Shown here: in pieces, positions 1-6,957 of the stretch
How positions within the stretch are numbered: the first letter of the stretch is position 1
Layout of the letters: each line of letters begins with the position of its first letter
From: an uncultured Verrucomicrobiota bacterium
GTDB lineage: Bacteria; Verrucomicrobiota; Kiritimatiellia; RFP12; UBA1067
Reading direction: 5' to 3'
DNA length: 16,858 nt
NCBI GenBank assembly: GCA_946628745.1
Contig: CAMOXA010000013.1
Location: 1 to 16,858 of the forward strand
Program-made: the position numbers and the translations under genes
Notes under the pieces: generated by a model
Told to the model about the DNA's origin: nothing
Databases searched by the model: none
What the model saw: only the letters and a program-made list of their open reading frames with translations

Positions 1-195
1 TTCTGGCCAGGGGCCAGCTACGCGGTGGGGGCCAAGCCCCCCTCGCTCGACAAGCAGTATGTGCGCGACTGGCTGGATTCCATCAACTTCAACCACCAGC
101 CGCCGGGGCCGGTCCTGCCGGACGATGTGATTATGCGCACGCGGGAGATATACGTAAAGGCGTACGAGGAACTCAGCGGGCGCAAGCTCGCCTGA
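1..195 (+). CDS. purC: SAICAR synthase (phosphoribosylaminoimidazole-succinocarboxamide synthase), C-terminal end
   Basis: This is the last 64 codons of a gene that begins before the window, ending in TGA at 193-195. The visible tail contains PPSLDKQYVRDWL followed by a proline-rich segment (HQPPGPVLPDD) and TREIYVKAYEELSGRKLA. This matches the SAICAR synthase C-terminus, where 'S-DKQ-VRDWL' and a 'TR--Y--AYE-LTG' ending are family hallmarks. By family knowledge the enzyme joins aspartate to CAIR with ATP hydrolysis in cytoplasmic purine synthesis. The ATP-binding and catalytic parts are outside the window, so activity cannot be judged. It lies 55 bases before ybaB on the same strand. The identification rests only on this tail. 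Confidence 0.85.
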   Translation, partial: FWPGASYAVGAKPPSLDKQYVRDWLDSINFNHQPPGPVLPDDVIMRTREIYVKAYEELSGRKLA

Positions 196-197
196 GC

Positions 198-209
198 GAA
201 TTGCAATTC
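198..209. repeat. 12-bp perfect palindrome GAATTGCAATTC after purC
   Basis: GAATTGCAATTC is its own reverse complement and sits three bases after the purC stop, at the head of the only spacer between purC and ybaB. It has no loop and no T-tract follows, so it is not a normal intrinsic terminator. It could be a protein-binding site or chance. Confidence 0.3.
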
Positions 210-250
210 AAACAAAACACAAACAACAAATCAAGAAACGGAACACAGAC
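210..250 (+). promoter_or_regulatory. A/C-rich untranslated leader before ybaB
   Basis: The 41 bases directly before the ybaB ATG are almost all A and C, with one T and few G, in an otherwise GC-rich window. Such a leader should be nearly unstructured in RNA. There is no good Shine-Dalgarno; the closest is a weak AAACGGA at 236-242. It contains AAACACAAACA (215-225), which recurs in the leader of the Tat oxidoreductase gene (10732-10742). A role in ribosome loading without strong SD pairing is inference. Confidence 0.35.
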
Positions 251-580
251 ATGGGAATGATCAATCAGTTTAAAGAAGCGATGAGAATGCGCTCCGAGAT
301 GAAAGAAGTGAAGCGCATGCAGAACGAGATAATGAAAGCGACCGTCTCGCACACGAACGGCGGCATCACGGTTGTCGTCAGGGGCGACATGTTGATAGAA
401 TCGATCACAGTCGAGCCCGGCGCGTACGACGAGGTAAAGGCCGGCAGGCCGTCCCGCTTCGAGACCATGCTGCTCAATGTCGCCAACGCCGCGCTCAAAA
501 AGGCGCGCGAAATGTCCCAGCAGGAAATGCAGAAGGTGCTGCAGGCCAACGGCGGCCTCAGCGCGCTCTTCGGTAAATAA
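251..580 (+). CDS. ybaB: YbaB/EbfC family nucleoid-associated DNA-binding protein
   Basis: The 109-residue product has the normal YbaB/EbfC length and layout. A basic, methionine-rich N-terminal helix (about residues 1-30, with FKEAMRMRSEMKEVKRMQNE) leads into a beta-strand core (30-57, ATVSHTNGGITVVVRGD then ESITVEPGA). A C-terminal helix (70-100) ends in a glycine-rich tail, NGGLSALFGK. Family members are dimeric cytoplasmic DNA-binding proteins, often encoded between dnaX and recR. Here recR follows after 30 bases, which supports the call, but purC rather than dnaX lies upstream. The start at 251 follows an A/C-rich leader. The insertion KAGRPSRFE (about residues 63-71) replaces the short acidic segment usual between strand and helix. 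Confidence 0.9.
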   Translation: MGMINQFKEAMRMRSEMKEVKRMQNEIMKATVSHTNGGITVVVRGDMLIESITVEPGAYDEVKAGRPSRFETMLLNVANAALKKAREMSQQEMQKVLQANGGLSALFGK

Positions 581-585
581 GGCGA

Positions 586-598
586 CTGCGGGCCGCAG
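586..598 (+). repeat. Short inverted repeat CTGCGGGCCGCAG between ybaB and recR
   Basis: Six-base arms (CTGCGG/CCGCAG) flank a single central G. In RNA this could form a five-pair stem with a GGC loop, ending 12 bases before the recR ATG. No T-run follows, so it is not a terminator. It could modestly limit ribosome access to recR, or be chance in GC-rich DNA. Confidence 0.25.
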
Positions 599-610
599 AA
601 CGGCGGCGTC

Positions 611-1207
611 ATGATAAAGCCAATCGAAGATCTGCAGACGGCGCTCTCGAAGCTCCCGGGCTTCGGCAGGCGTTCCGCCGCACGCGCGGCCCTGGCCCTC
701 GTGCGCGAGCCTGCGCGTCTCGCGGAGCCTCTCGCCGCCGCGCTCGCCGCGGCCCGCGAAAGCGTGCGCTGCTGCACCAGATGCGGCGCGTTCACGACGG
801 CGGACCGCAACCCGTGCGCCATGTGCACGGACGCGACAAGAGACTCCGGCGCCGTGTGCGTCGTCGAAGAACCAGCCGACATAGTTTCTATAGAGGCTGC
901 GGGGGCTTTTAGGGGCCGCTACCACGCGCTCGGCGGCAAACTCTCGCCCGCGCGCAGGATGGGTCCCGAAAAGCTAAGGCTCGCGGAGCTCGCCGACAGA
1001 GTTGTGAAAGAGGGCTTCACGGAGGTGCTGCTGGCTCTTTCCACCGACATGGAGGGCGACGCGACGGCGGGCTACATAGCAGAGCTTTTGAAGGGAACCG
1101 GCGCGAAAGTGACGAGACTCGCTTTCGGGCTTCCGGCGGATTCGGGAGTGGCATATTCGGATCCGCTCACGCTTCGCCGGGCGATCAACAACAGAATTCT
1201 CCAGTAG
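611..1207 (+). CDS. recR: Recombination mediator protein RecR
   Basis: The 198-residue product matches the usual RecR length. The N-terminus has the helix-hairpin-helix element KLPGFGRRSAARAALAL (14-30). A zinc-finger arrangement follows, with C55-x2-C58 and C69-x2-C72, and an extra C54. The Toprim region starts at VCVVEEPADI (82-91), then comes the conserved GRYHALGGKLSP (102-113), and the C-terminal element is GLPADSGVAYSDPLTLRRA (173-191). RecR works with RecF and RecO to load RecA onto gapped single-stranded DNA in the cytoplasm. The gene follows ybaB, as in many bacteria, and ends five bases before the ABC ATPase gene. The zinc loop and Toprim core look complete, so it should be functional. 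Confidence 0.97.
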   Translation: MIKPIEDLQTALSKLPGFGRRSAARAALALVREPARLAEPLAAALAAARESVRCCTRCGAFTTADRNPCAMCTDATRDSGAVCVVEEPADIVSIEAAGAFRGRYHALGGKLSPARRMGPEKLRLAELADRVVKEGFTEVLLALSTDMEGDATAGYIAELLKGTGAKVTRLAFGLPADSGVAYSDPLTLRRAINNRILQ

Positions 1208-1212
1208 CGGAC

Positions 1213-2205
1213 ATGGCGGAAGTAAAGTTCACAGGCGTTCGCAAGATATACTCGAAGGGCGACAGGCCCGCCGTCGAGGACTTCAATCTCGACGTGAAAG
1301 ACGGCGAATTTCTCGTCCTCGTCGGCCCGTCCGGGTGCGGCAAGTCGACGACGCTCAGGATGACCGCCGGGCTGGAGCTGCCCACGGGCGGCAGGATAGA
1401 GATAGGCGGGCGCGACGTCACCATGCTGCCGCCGAAGGACAGGGATATAGCGATGGTCTTCCAGAACTACGCGCTTTATCCGCACATGACAGTCCGGGAG
1501 AATCTCTCGTTCGCGCTCAAGCTCAGGCGCATGGCGAAGGACGAGATCGCGCGGCGGGTTGAATCCGCCGCGGCCGCGCTCGGGCTCGCGCCCTACCTGT
1601 CGCGTCTGCCGAAGGCGCTTTCCGGCGGCCAGCGCCAACGCGTCGCGCTCGGCCGGGCGATAGTGCGCGAGCCCGCCGTGTTTCTTTTCGACGAGCCGCT
1701 GTCGAATCTCGACGCGAAGATGCGCGTGGAAATGCGCGCGGAGATAATACGCCTTCACAACAGGCTCGGAGCCACGATGATCTACGTCACCCACGACCAG
1801 ACGGAGGCCATGACCATGGGCGAGCGAATCGTCGTCATGTGCGACGGCCGCATACAGCAGGTGGCGCCGCCTCTGGAGCTCTACGAGAAGCCGGCCAATC
1901 CGTTCGTGGCGGGTTTCATCGGCACGCCGCCGATGAACCTGTTCCCGCCGGGGACCGTGTCGCCTCACAGAACCATGGGACTGCGGCCGGAGCACATCGT
2001 GCTGCGCTCTGAGAGCGAGTCGCGGCCAGGCGACATGCAGGGAGCGGTCGACTTCGTGGAACCGCTCGGCAGCGAAACGCTCGTCCACGTCGTGACGGGG
2101 CCGATGAAGTTTCGGGCGATCGCGCGAATCCAGGGGTTCGCTTCCTGGAAGCACGGCGACAAAGTGGCGATCGGGTGCGATATGGCTAAAGCGGTCGAGT
2201 TCTAG
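1213..2205 (+). CDS. MalK/UgpC-type sugar ABC transporter ATP-binding protein
   Basis: The 330-residue ATPase has all the nucleotide-binding motifs: Walker A GPSGCGKST (38-46), Q-loop Q84 in VFQNYALYPHMTV, signature LSGGQRQRVALGRA (136-149), Walker B VFLFDEP (156-162), D-loop SNLDA and H-loop H194 in YVTHDQTEAMTM. The length plus a C-terminal OB/TOBE-type region from about 240, with the GLRPEHI signature at 256-262, place it in the MalK/UgpC/MsmK group that powers oligosaccharide or glycerol-3-phosphate importers. It is somewhat shorter than the usual ~360 residues, so the regulatory domain is compact. No permease or binding-protein gene is adjacent. It may be a shared ATPase serving several sugar importers (MsmK-like), or its partners may lie elsewhere. 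It begins five bases after recR and sits 43 bases before a glycoside hydrolase gene. Confidence 0.9.
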   Translation: MAEVKFTGVRKIYSKGDRPAVEDFNLDVKDGEFLVLVGPSGCGKSTTLRMTAGLELPTGGRIEIGGRDVTMLPPKDRDIAMVFQNYALYPHMTVRENLSFALKLRRMAKDEIARRVESAAAALGLAPYLSRLPKALSGGQRQRVALGRAIVREPAVFLFDEPLSNLDAKMRVEMRAEIIRLHNRLGATMIYVTHDQTEAMTMGERIVVMCDGRIQQVAPPLELYEKPANPFVAGFIGTPPMNLFPPGTVSPHRTMGLRPEHIVLRSESESRPGDMQGAVDFVEPLGSETLVHVVTGPMKFRAIARIQGFASWKHGDKVAIGCDMAKAVEF

Positions 2206-2235
2206 ATGGCGCGGGCGAACGTCTGCGCGGCAAAA

Positions 2236-2241
2236 AGGAGG
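2236..2241 (+). promoter_or_regulatory. Consensus Shine-Dalgarno AGGAGG for the DUF4886-GH78 gene
   Basis: AGGAGG lies seven bases before the ATG at 2249 and fixes that start. It also argues against an ATG at 2206, immediately after the ATPase stop, as the start of a separate small gene. It is among the strongest ribosome binding sites in the window, which suggests the secreted enzyme is well translated. Confidence 0.8.
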
Positions 2242-2248
2242 ATAAGTC

Positions 2249-5200
2249 ATGACGGTAAAATCATTTGTGATGGCGGCGGCGGTTGCACTGGCTGCGGTCT
2301 GCCGCGCAGACGAGGTCGAAATGTTCCACCAGGGGGCGGTCGGCCCCGGCGGCTCATGCAAGGTCTTGATGATCGGCAACAGCTTTTCCATAAGTTGTCT
2401 CTCGCATTTGCCGAAGGTAGCTGCCGCGAACGGACATAAGCTCGATCTCGCCTCGCTCTATATCGGCGGATGTTCCCTCGAACGGCACTGCCGCAACATC
2501 GAGGACGCCGCTGACGGCGCGGCGTTTCGTCCGTACCGTTTCGACCGCGTCGTCGACGGCGAGAAGGTCGTCGAGAAGGGTTCGGCGAACATTCCCGACG
2601 CGCTGGCCATGGACAAATGGGATGTCGTCACAATCCAGCAGGCGAGCCACTTGAGCTGGGACAAGTCTTCATACCGGCCCTGGGGCGACAGGCTTGTCGA
2701 GAAAATACGCGCCCTCGCGCCGCAGGCCAAAGTGCTCGTGCAGGAGACTTGGAGCTATCCGCCGTGGGACAAGAGACTCGGCAAGTTCGGTTTCGACCAG
2801 CTGGACATGTACGCGAAACTGCACGACGCATACCGCGAGTTCGCCGGGCGGCACGGCTTCGGAATCATACCGGCGGGAACCGCCGCGGAGTTCTGTCCGG
2901 ACCGCAACTCGCTTTTCACCCGGCCGGACTTCCACTTCAACCGCGAGGAGGGCGAGTATCTGCAGGCGCTCGTGTGGGACATGTCGCTGTTCGGGTTTCC
3001 AGACGATTTTGCCTGCACGTACAGACCTGCCGGCATGACGGCGGCGCGCGCGATCGAACTTGCCGAAGCCGCGGCCGGGGCGCATTTGCGCGTCGCGGGC
3101 GAGGCGGGCGGCGCCTGGCGCGCCAGCGAGTCGAGAGCCTTCAGGGAGCCGCGGGTGACGCGCGGCAACACGAACATACTCAAGCTCCAGCCGATCGACG
3201 ACGCGTCGTGGATATGGGCGCCAAAGGCGGAGGAAACGCCCGCCGTGCTGAAGTTCCGCCGCGAGTTCGACGTCGAAGAAGGTGACGGGACGCTGGTGGT
3301 GGACGTATCGGCCGACGAGAGATTTTATCTCACGCTGGACGGACGGTTCATGGCGCGCGGGCCCAATCGCGGTTCTGTCGAGAACTGGCAGTACCAGACG
3401 TATCTTCTCGATGCGCTCAAGCCCGGCCGCCATGTCTTCGAGGCAGTGGTGACGCGATTCGGGGACGATGCGCCTCTCGCGCAACTGTCCTGCCGCGGCG
3501 GATTCATCCTCAAAGCGAACGGCGCGTACGACGCGAAGCTTACGACCGGCAAGGCGAAATGGCAGGTCGGGCGAATGCCCGGAATAAAGCCGACAGGCAT
3601 CGGCAACGGCGTCTGGGGCACGGGTTCGCAGTTCGAGATATCGGGCCGCGGACCTTATGCGGGCGAGCCGGAGAGCTGGACCGGCGCCGTCGTCGTGCGC
3701 TCCGGTGCCGGAGCGAAAGGACCGAGAATCGTGGGGCTCAGGACGAAAGGCTGGATGCTCTTCCCGTCCCAGCTGCCGGACCAGACGGAGTTCCCTGTGC
3801 GTCCGGGCGAGTTCAGGGCGGCGACGCACGATGCAAAGTGGCGCGAAGAGCACTGCTACAGCGAGGCCGAGACGAACGCGGCCGAGGTCGCCGGGCTTAA
3901 CGGCGTTCTCGACTACGGGCGGCCGTTTGCCGTCCCGGCCAGGACCCGGTTGCAGGCGGCGTGGGACCTGGGACGGTATACATGCGCGTATCCGGTGCTC
4001 GCGACGAAAGGCGGCAAGGGCTCGCGCATATCCTGGACGTGGGCGGAGTCTGCGCGCAACGCCGGCAAGCACAACCACGGTCGCAAGGGCGACCGCTCCA
4101 GGATCGTAGGCATGTATCTTGACGGCTACGGCGACGTGTTCGCGCCAGACGGCGGCGAGGGCGAATTCTCCACGCCGTGGTTCCGATGCGGCAAGTGGTG
4201 CAGAATCGACATCGAGACGGGCGACGAGCCGCTTGAAATCACGGGACTGGCCATGATGGAGTCACGGTATCCTCTGGAAATGGAAAGCGAGTTCTACGCG
4301 CCGGATCTGCTCGATAGCGAGTCCGCCCCCGACCTGGCCGTCATCCGGCGCATCTGCGAACGGGCGATGCAAATGTGCTGCCACGAGATGCTCTTCGACT
4401 GTCCGTACTACGAGCAACAGATGTATCCGGGCGACACAAGGGTGCAGCTCAACGTCATTTCGGCGATGACGCGCGACGACAGGATTGTGAAGAGGGCAAT
4501 CGAGATGTTCGATCTCGCGACAAGAGACGACGGGATGTGCCCGATGAACTATCCGACGCGCGGAATCCAGGAGTCGCTCACCTATACGTTGTGCTACCTG
4601 TGCATGTACGGCGACTATACGATGAACCATACAGACCGCGAATGGCTGAGGGCCAGACTGCCCGGGCTCAGAAAGTCGATGGCCGGCGTAGAGTACTACG
4701 AGAATGCGGAAGGTCTCCTGGAGAATGTCCCGGGCTGGTGCTTCATCGACTGGACGACCGGGTGGGAGCCGGGGGGAACTGCCCCGTCGGGACGCTACGG
4801 AGAGGGCGTAAACGCCGAAATCAACCTCTTCTGGGTGCTGGCCATGCAGTCCGCCGCGCTGACGGAGCGCGCTCTCGGCAACGATCTGCAAGCCGAGTAC
4901 TGGGAGCGCAAGTGCGCCGCGCTGAAGCGCCGCATCGTCGAGAAATTCTGGAGCGCCGAGAGGGAAATGCTCGCCGACACCCCCTCGAAGCGGGACTTCT
5001 CCGAGCACGCCCAGGCGCTGGCCATAGCGGGCGACGTGCTGCCGGCGGACAAGCGGGAGTCGGCGTTCAGGCATCTCGTCGAGGACGCCGATCTGAAACG
5101 CTGCACGGTCTACTTTTCATACTATCTGTTCGACGCGTATTTCAAGATGGGGCGCGGCGACCTGTTTCTGGAGAAACTCTCCCTTTGGCAAGGCTATGCC

Positions 5201-5548
5201 GATCGCGGGCTTACGACGCTTCTGGAGGCGCCGGACGCCGGCAAAAACGGCCAGAAGGAGCCTCGCAGCGACTGCCACGCGTGGGGGGCGCACCCGATAT
5301 GGTTTATGCAGACGGGACTGGCCGGCATCAAGTCAGCCGCGCCGTTTTTCGAAAAAGTGCTGGTCGAGCCGTGTCCGGGCGGGCAGAGCGTCATCATTGC
5401 GCGCCATCCGCACCCGAAAGGCTGGATTGCGGTGGATCTGCGGTTCAAGGACGGCAAGGCCGAGGGAACGATCAGCACTCCCGTCCCCGGCGTCTTCGTG
5501 TTCGGCGGCGTCCGTAAAGAGCTTCAGGAAGGAAACAACACATTATGA
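2249..5548 (+). CDS. Secreted fusion: DUF4886/SGNH-like domain plus GH78 alpha-L-rhamnosidase-type glycoside hydrolase
   Basis: The 1099-residue product starts with a signal peptide (1-20, probable cleavage after VCRA). Residues 37-255 resemble the SGNH-hydrolase family DUF4886. MIGNSFS (41-47) gives a nucleophile candidate S45, then come VVTIQQASH (126-134) and PDFHFN (226-231) with H229. From about 320 the GH78 part begins with a beta-sandwich: WIW at 321-323, SADERFYLTLDG at 354-365. The (alpha/alpha)6 catalytic domain (about 690-1015) has DCPYYEQQMYPGD, where D717, E722 and D729 show the same spacing as the catalytic acids of Bacillus RhaB (D567, E572, D579). E993 in GLTTLLEAPD fits the general base. 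A C-terminal beta domain ends the protein. Such enzymes release terminal L-rhamnose from glycans outside the cytoplasm. The SGNH part could remove acyl esters, which is inference. The stop overlaps the phosphatase start. Confidence 0.85.
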   Translation: MTVKSFVMAAAVALAAVCRADEVEMFHQGAVGPGGSCKVLMIGNSFSISCLSHLPKVAAANGHKLDLASLYIGGCSLERHCRNIEDAADGAAFRPYRFDRVVDGEKVVEKGSANIPDALAMDKWDVVTIQQASHLSWDKSSYRPWGDRLVEKIRALAPQAKVLVQETWSYPPWDKRLGKFGFDQLDMYAKLHDAYREFAGRHGFGIIPAGTAAEFCPDRNSLFTRPDFHFNREEGEYLQALVWDMSLFGFPDDFACTYRPAGMTAARAIELAEAAAGAHLRVAGEAGGAWRASESRAFREPRVTRGNTNILKLQPIDDASWIWAPKAEETPAVLKFRREFDVEEGDGTLVVDVSADERFYLTLDGRFMARGPNRGSVENWQYQTYLLDALKPGRHVFEAVVTRFGDDAPLAQLSCRGGFILKANGAYDAKLTTGKAKWQVGRMPGIKPTGIGNGVWGTGSQFEISGRGPYAGEPESWTGAVVVRSGAGAKGPRIVGLRTKGWMLFPSQLPDQTEFPVRPGEFRAATHDAKWREEHCYSEAETNAAEVAGLNGVLDYGRPFAVPARTRLQAAWDLGRYTCAYPVLATKGGKGSRISWTWAESARNAGKHNHGRKGDRSRIVGMYLDGYGDVFAPDGGEGEFSTPWFRCGKWCRIDIETGDEPLEITGLAMMESRYPLEMESEFYAPDLLDSESAPDLAVIRRICERAMQMCCHEMLFDCPYYEQQMYPGDTRVQLNVISAMTRDDRIVKRAIEMFDLATRDDGMCPMNYPTRGIQESLTYTLCYLCMYGDYTMNHTDREWLRARLPGLRKSMAGVEYYENAEGLLENVPGWCFIDWTTGWEPGGTAPSGRYGEGVNAEINLFWVLAMQSAALTERALGNDLQAEYWERKCAALKRRIVEKFWSAEREMLADTPSKRDFSEHAQALAIAGDVLPADKRESAFRHLVEDADLKRCTVYFSYYLFDAYFKMGRGDLFLEKLSLWQGYADRGLTTLLEAPDAGKNGQKEPRSDCHAWGAHPIWFMQTGLAGIKSAAPFFEKVLVEPCPGGQSVIIARHPHPKGWIAVDLRFKDGKAEGTISTPVPGVFVFGGVRKELQEGNNTL
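5526..5532 (+). promoter_or_regulatory. Shine-Dalgarno AGGAAGG before the alkaline phosphatase gene
   Basis: AGGAAGG lies inside the last codons of the GH78 gene, 12 bases before the overlapping ATG at 5545. The phosphatase can thus be translated by re-initiation after the TTATGA stop/start overlap or by its own ribosome binding site. Confidence 0.6.
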
Positions 5549-6957
5549 AGATTAAAGCTTTTGCCTTCGCCATGACGGCGGCGGCGGTGCTGACGGCGAC
5601 GGCCGGCGGTCCGAAATACGTGTTCCTGTTCGTCGGCGACGGGATGTCGACGCCTCAGCGCATGGTGGCCGACGAGTTCTCCCGCAAGTCGGGCAAAGGG
5701 CCTCTTGCAATGAACTCGCTCACGTACCAGGCGGTGACGCGAACATGCTCGGCGAATTCGCTGATCACGGATTCCGCGGCGGCGTCCACGGCCATGGCGT
5801 GCGGCGAGAAGACATACAACGGGGCGATCGGCGTCGATGCTGAAAGAAAGCCCGTCTATTCATGCGCCGCGGCCGCCCACGAGGCCGGCCGGAAAGTCGG
5901 CATAATCACGACGGTCACTTTGACCCATGCGACTCCTGCGGGCTTCTACGCCCACAGGGCCAACCGCGGCGAAATGTACGGCATAGCCATAGACCTCGTC
6001 AATTCAGGCTTCGAGTTCTTCGCCGGCGGCGGACTCGACTCGAAGTACAAGGACAAAAAAGCGCCCGAGTTCTCCAAATACGGACACGCCTACAGATACG
6101 CCGAGTCGCAGGGCTACAAGATCGTCAGAACCAAGGAGGAATTCATGGCTTTGAAGCCTGCCGACGGCAAGGTGCTGACGCGATTCACCGATGGCGCGCT
6201 CGAAAACGCCATCGATGCGAATCCCGACCAGCCGACGCTCGCCGAAATCGTCGCCAAGGGCATCGAGATGCTTGACGGTCCGCAGGGCTTTTTCATCATG
6301 GCCGAAGGCGGCCGCATAGACTGGGCCGGCCACGCGAACGACGCCGCGACTAACCTGCGGGAGGTTCTCGCGCTCGACGACGCGGTCAAGGTCGCGCTCG
6401 CGTTTCTCGACAGGCATCCCGCCGAAACGCTGGTCGTGGTCACAGGGGATCATGAGACCGGTGGCATGTCGATGGGCTTCGCAGGCACGGGGTATGCGCT
6501 CTACATGGAGCGCCTCGCAGGCCAGACGATGAGCGTCGGCAGGTTCGAGCACCAGGTGGGCAAGCTCTACGGCAAGCGGACGGACGTCTCGTTCGACGAG
6601 GTGAAGCCGATTATCGAGAAGGCCTTCGGCCTCAAGTTCGAAGGCGACGGAAAGAGGGATCCGATGGTCGTCTCCCGCGCGGAGCTTGACGAGATAAAGG
6701 CCGCCTTCGACCACGACGCCGAATTCCACAAGGCTAAAATCGAAGAGAACAAGGCGTACGACGGCGCGCGCAGATACCTCCTCGGCGGCGCGTGCAGGAC
6801 GGTGGTTTCGCACAAGGCCGGCATCGGCTGGAGTTCCGGCGCGCACACCGCGATGCCGGTCATAACGAGCGCTAAGGGATTCGGGGCGGAACTTTTCTGC
6901 GGCTTTATCGAAAACACCGACATAGCCAGAAAAATCAAGCTGCTGTATTCCAAGTGA
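5545..6957 (+). CDS. Secreted alkaline phosphatase (PhoA superfamily)
   Basis: The 470-residue product has an N-terminal signal peptide (about 1-20, KIKAFAFAMTAAAVLTATAGG). The metal site begins with FVGDGMS (D32). The phosphorylated serine is S77 in ITDSAAASTAMACG. Further ligand motifs are LTHATPAGFYAH (126-137), AEGGRIDWAGHANDA (253-267; E254, D259, H263), TGDHETGGM (300-308; D302, H303) and C-terminal SGAHTAMPV (H434). The two-zinc, one-magnesium set of this family therefore looks complete. It hydrolyses phosphate monoesters outside the cytoplasm, probably in the periplasm. The small residue after DSAAA is Ser where the family signature has Gly or Ala, a conservative change. The gene overlaps the GH78 gene by four bases and the YibE/F gene by four. 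Coupling to a glycosidase suggests dephosphorylation of glycan breakdown products or general phosphate supply (inference). No Pho box was recognised. Confidence 0.93.
   Translation: MKIKAFAFAMTAAAVLTATAGGPKYVFLFVGDGMSTPQRMVADEFSRKSGKGPLAMNSLTYQAVTRTCSANSLITDSAAASTAMACGEKTYNGAIGVDAERKPVYSCAAAAHEAGRKVGIITTVTLTHATPAGFYAHRANRGEMYGIAIDLVNSGFEFFAGGGLDSKYKDKKAPEFSKYGHAYRYAESQGYKIVRTKEEFMALKPADGKVLTRFTDGALENAIDANPDQPTLAEIVAKGIEMLDGPQGFFIMAEGGRIDWAGHANDAATNLREVLALDDAVKVALAFLDRHPAETLVVVTGDHETGGMSMGFAGTGYALYMERLAGQTMSVGRFEHQVGKLYGKRTDVSFDEVKPIIEKAFGLKFEGDGKRDPMVVSRAELDEIKAAFDHDAEFHKAKIEENKAYDGARRYLLGGACRTVVSHKAGIGWSSGAHTAMPVITSAKGFGAELFCGFIENTDIARKIKLLYSK

Noticed and set aside
2206..2439. Possible 77-residue gene starting directly after the ABC ATPase stop
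   Set aside because: It has no Shine-Dalgarno, and most of it overlaps the signal peptide and start of the GH78 fusion, whose own AGGAGG is strong. The translation looks like a frame-shifted shadow.
2669..4078. 469-codon minus-strand open frame inside the GH78 gene
   Set aside because: It is opposite a clear glycosidase gene and has no domain or ribosome binding site; it is typical of GC-rich antisense frames.
6055..6061. A6G run in the phosphatase gene as a programmed frameshift site
   Set aside because: The run is read AAA AAA GCG, which does not fit the X XXY YYZ frame for -1 shifting, and the frame continues normally to conserved motifs. The similar A6 in the M18 gene (8688-8693) was rejected for the same reason.
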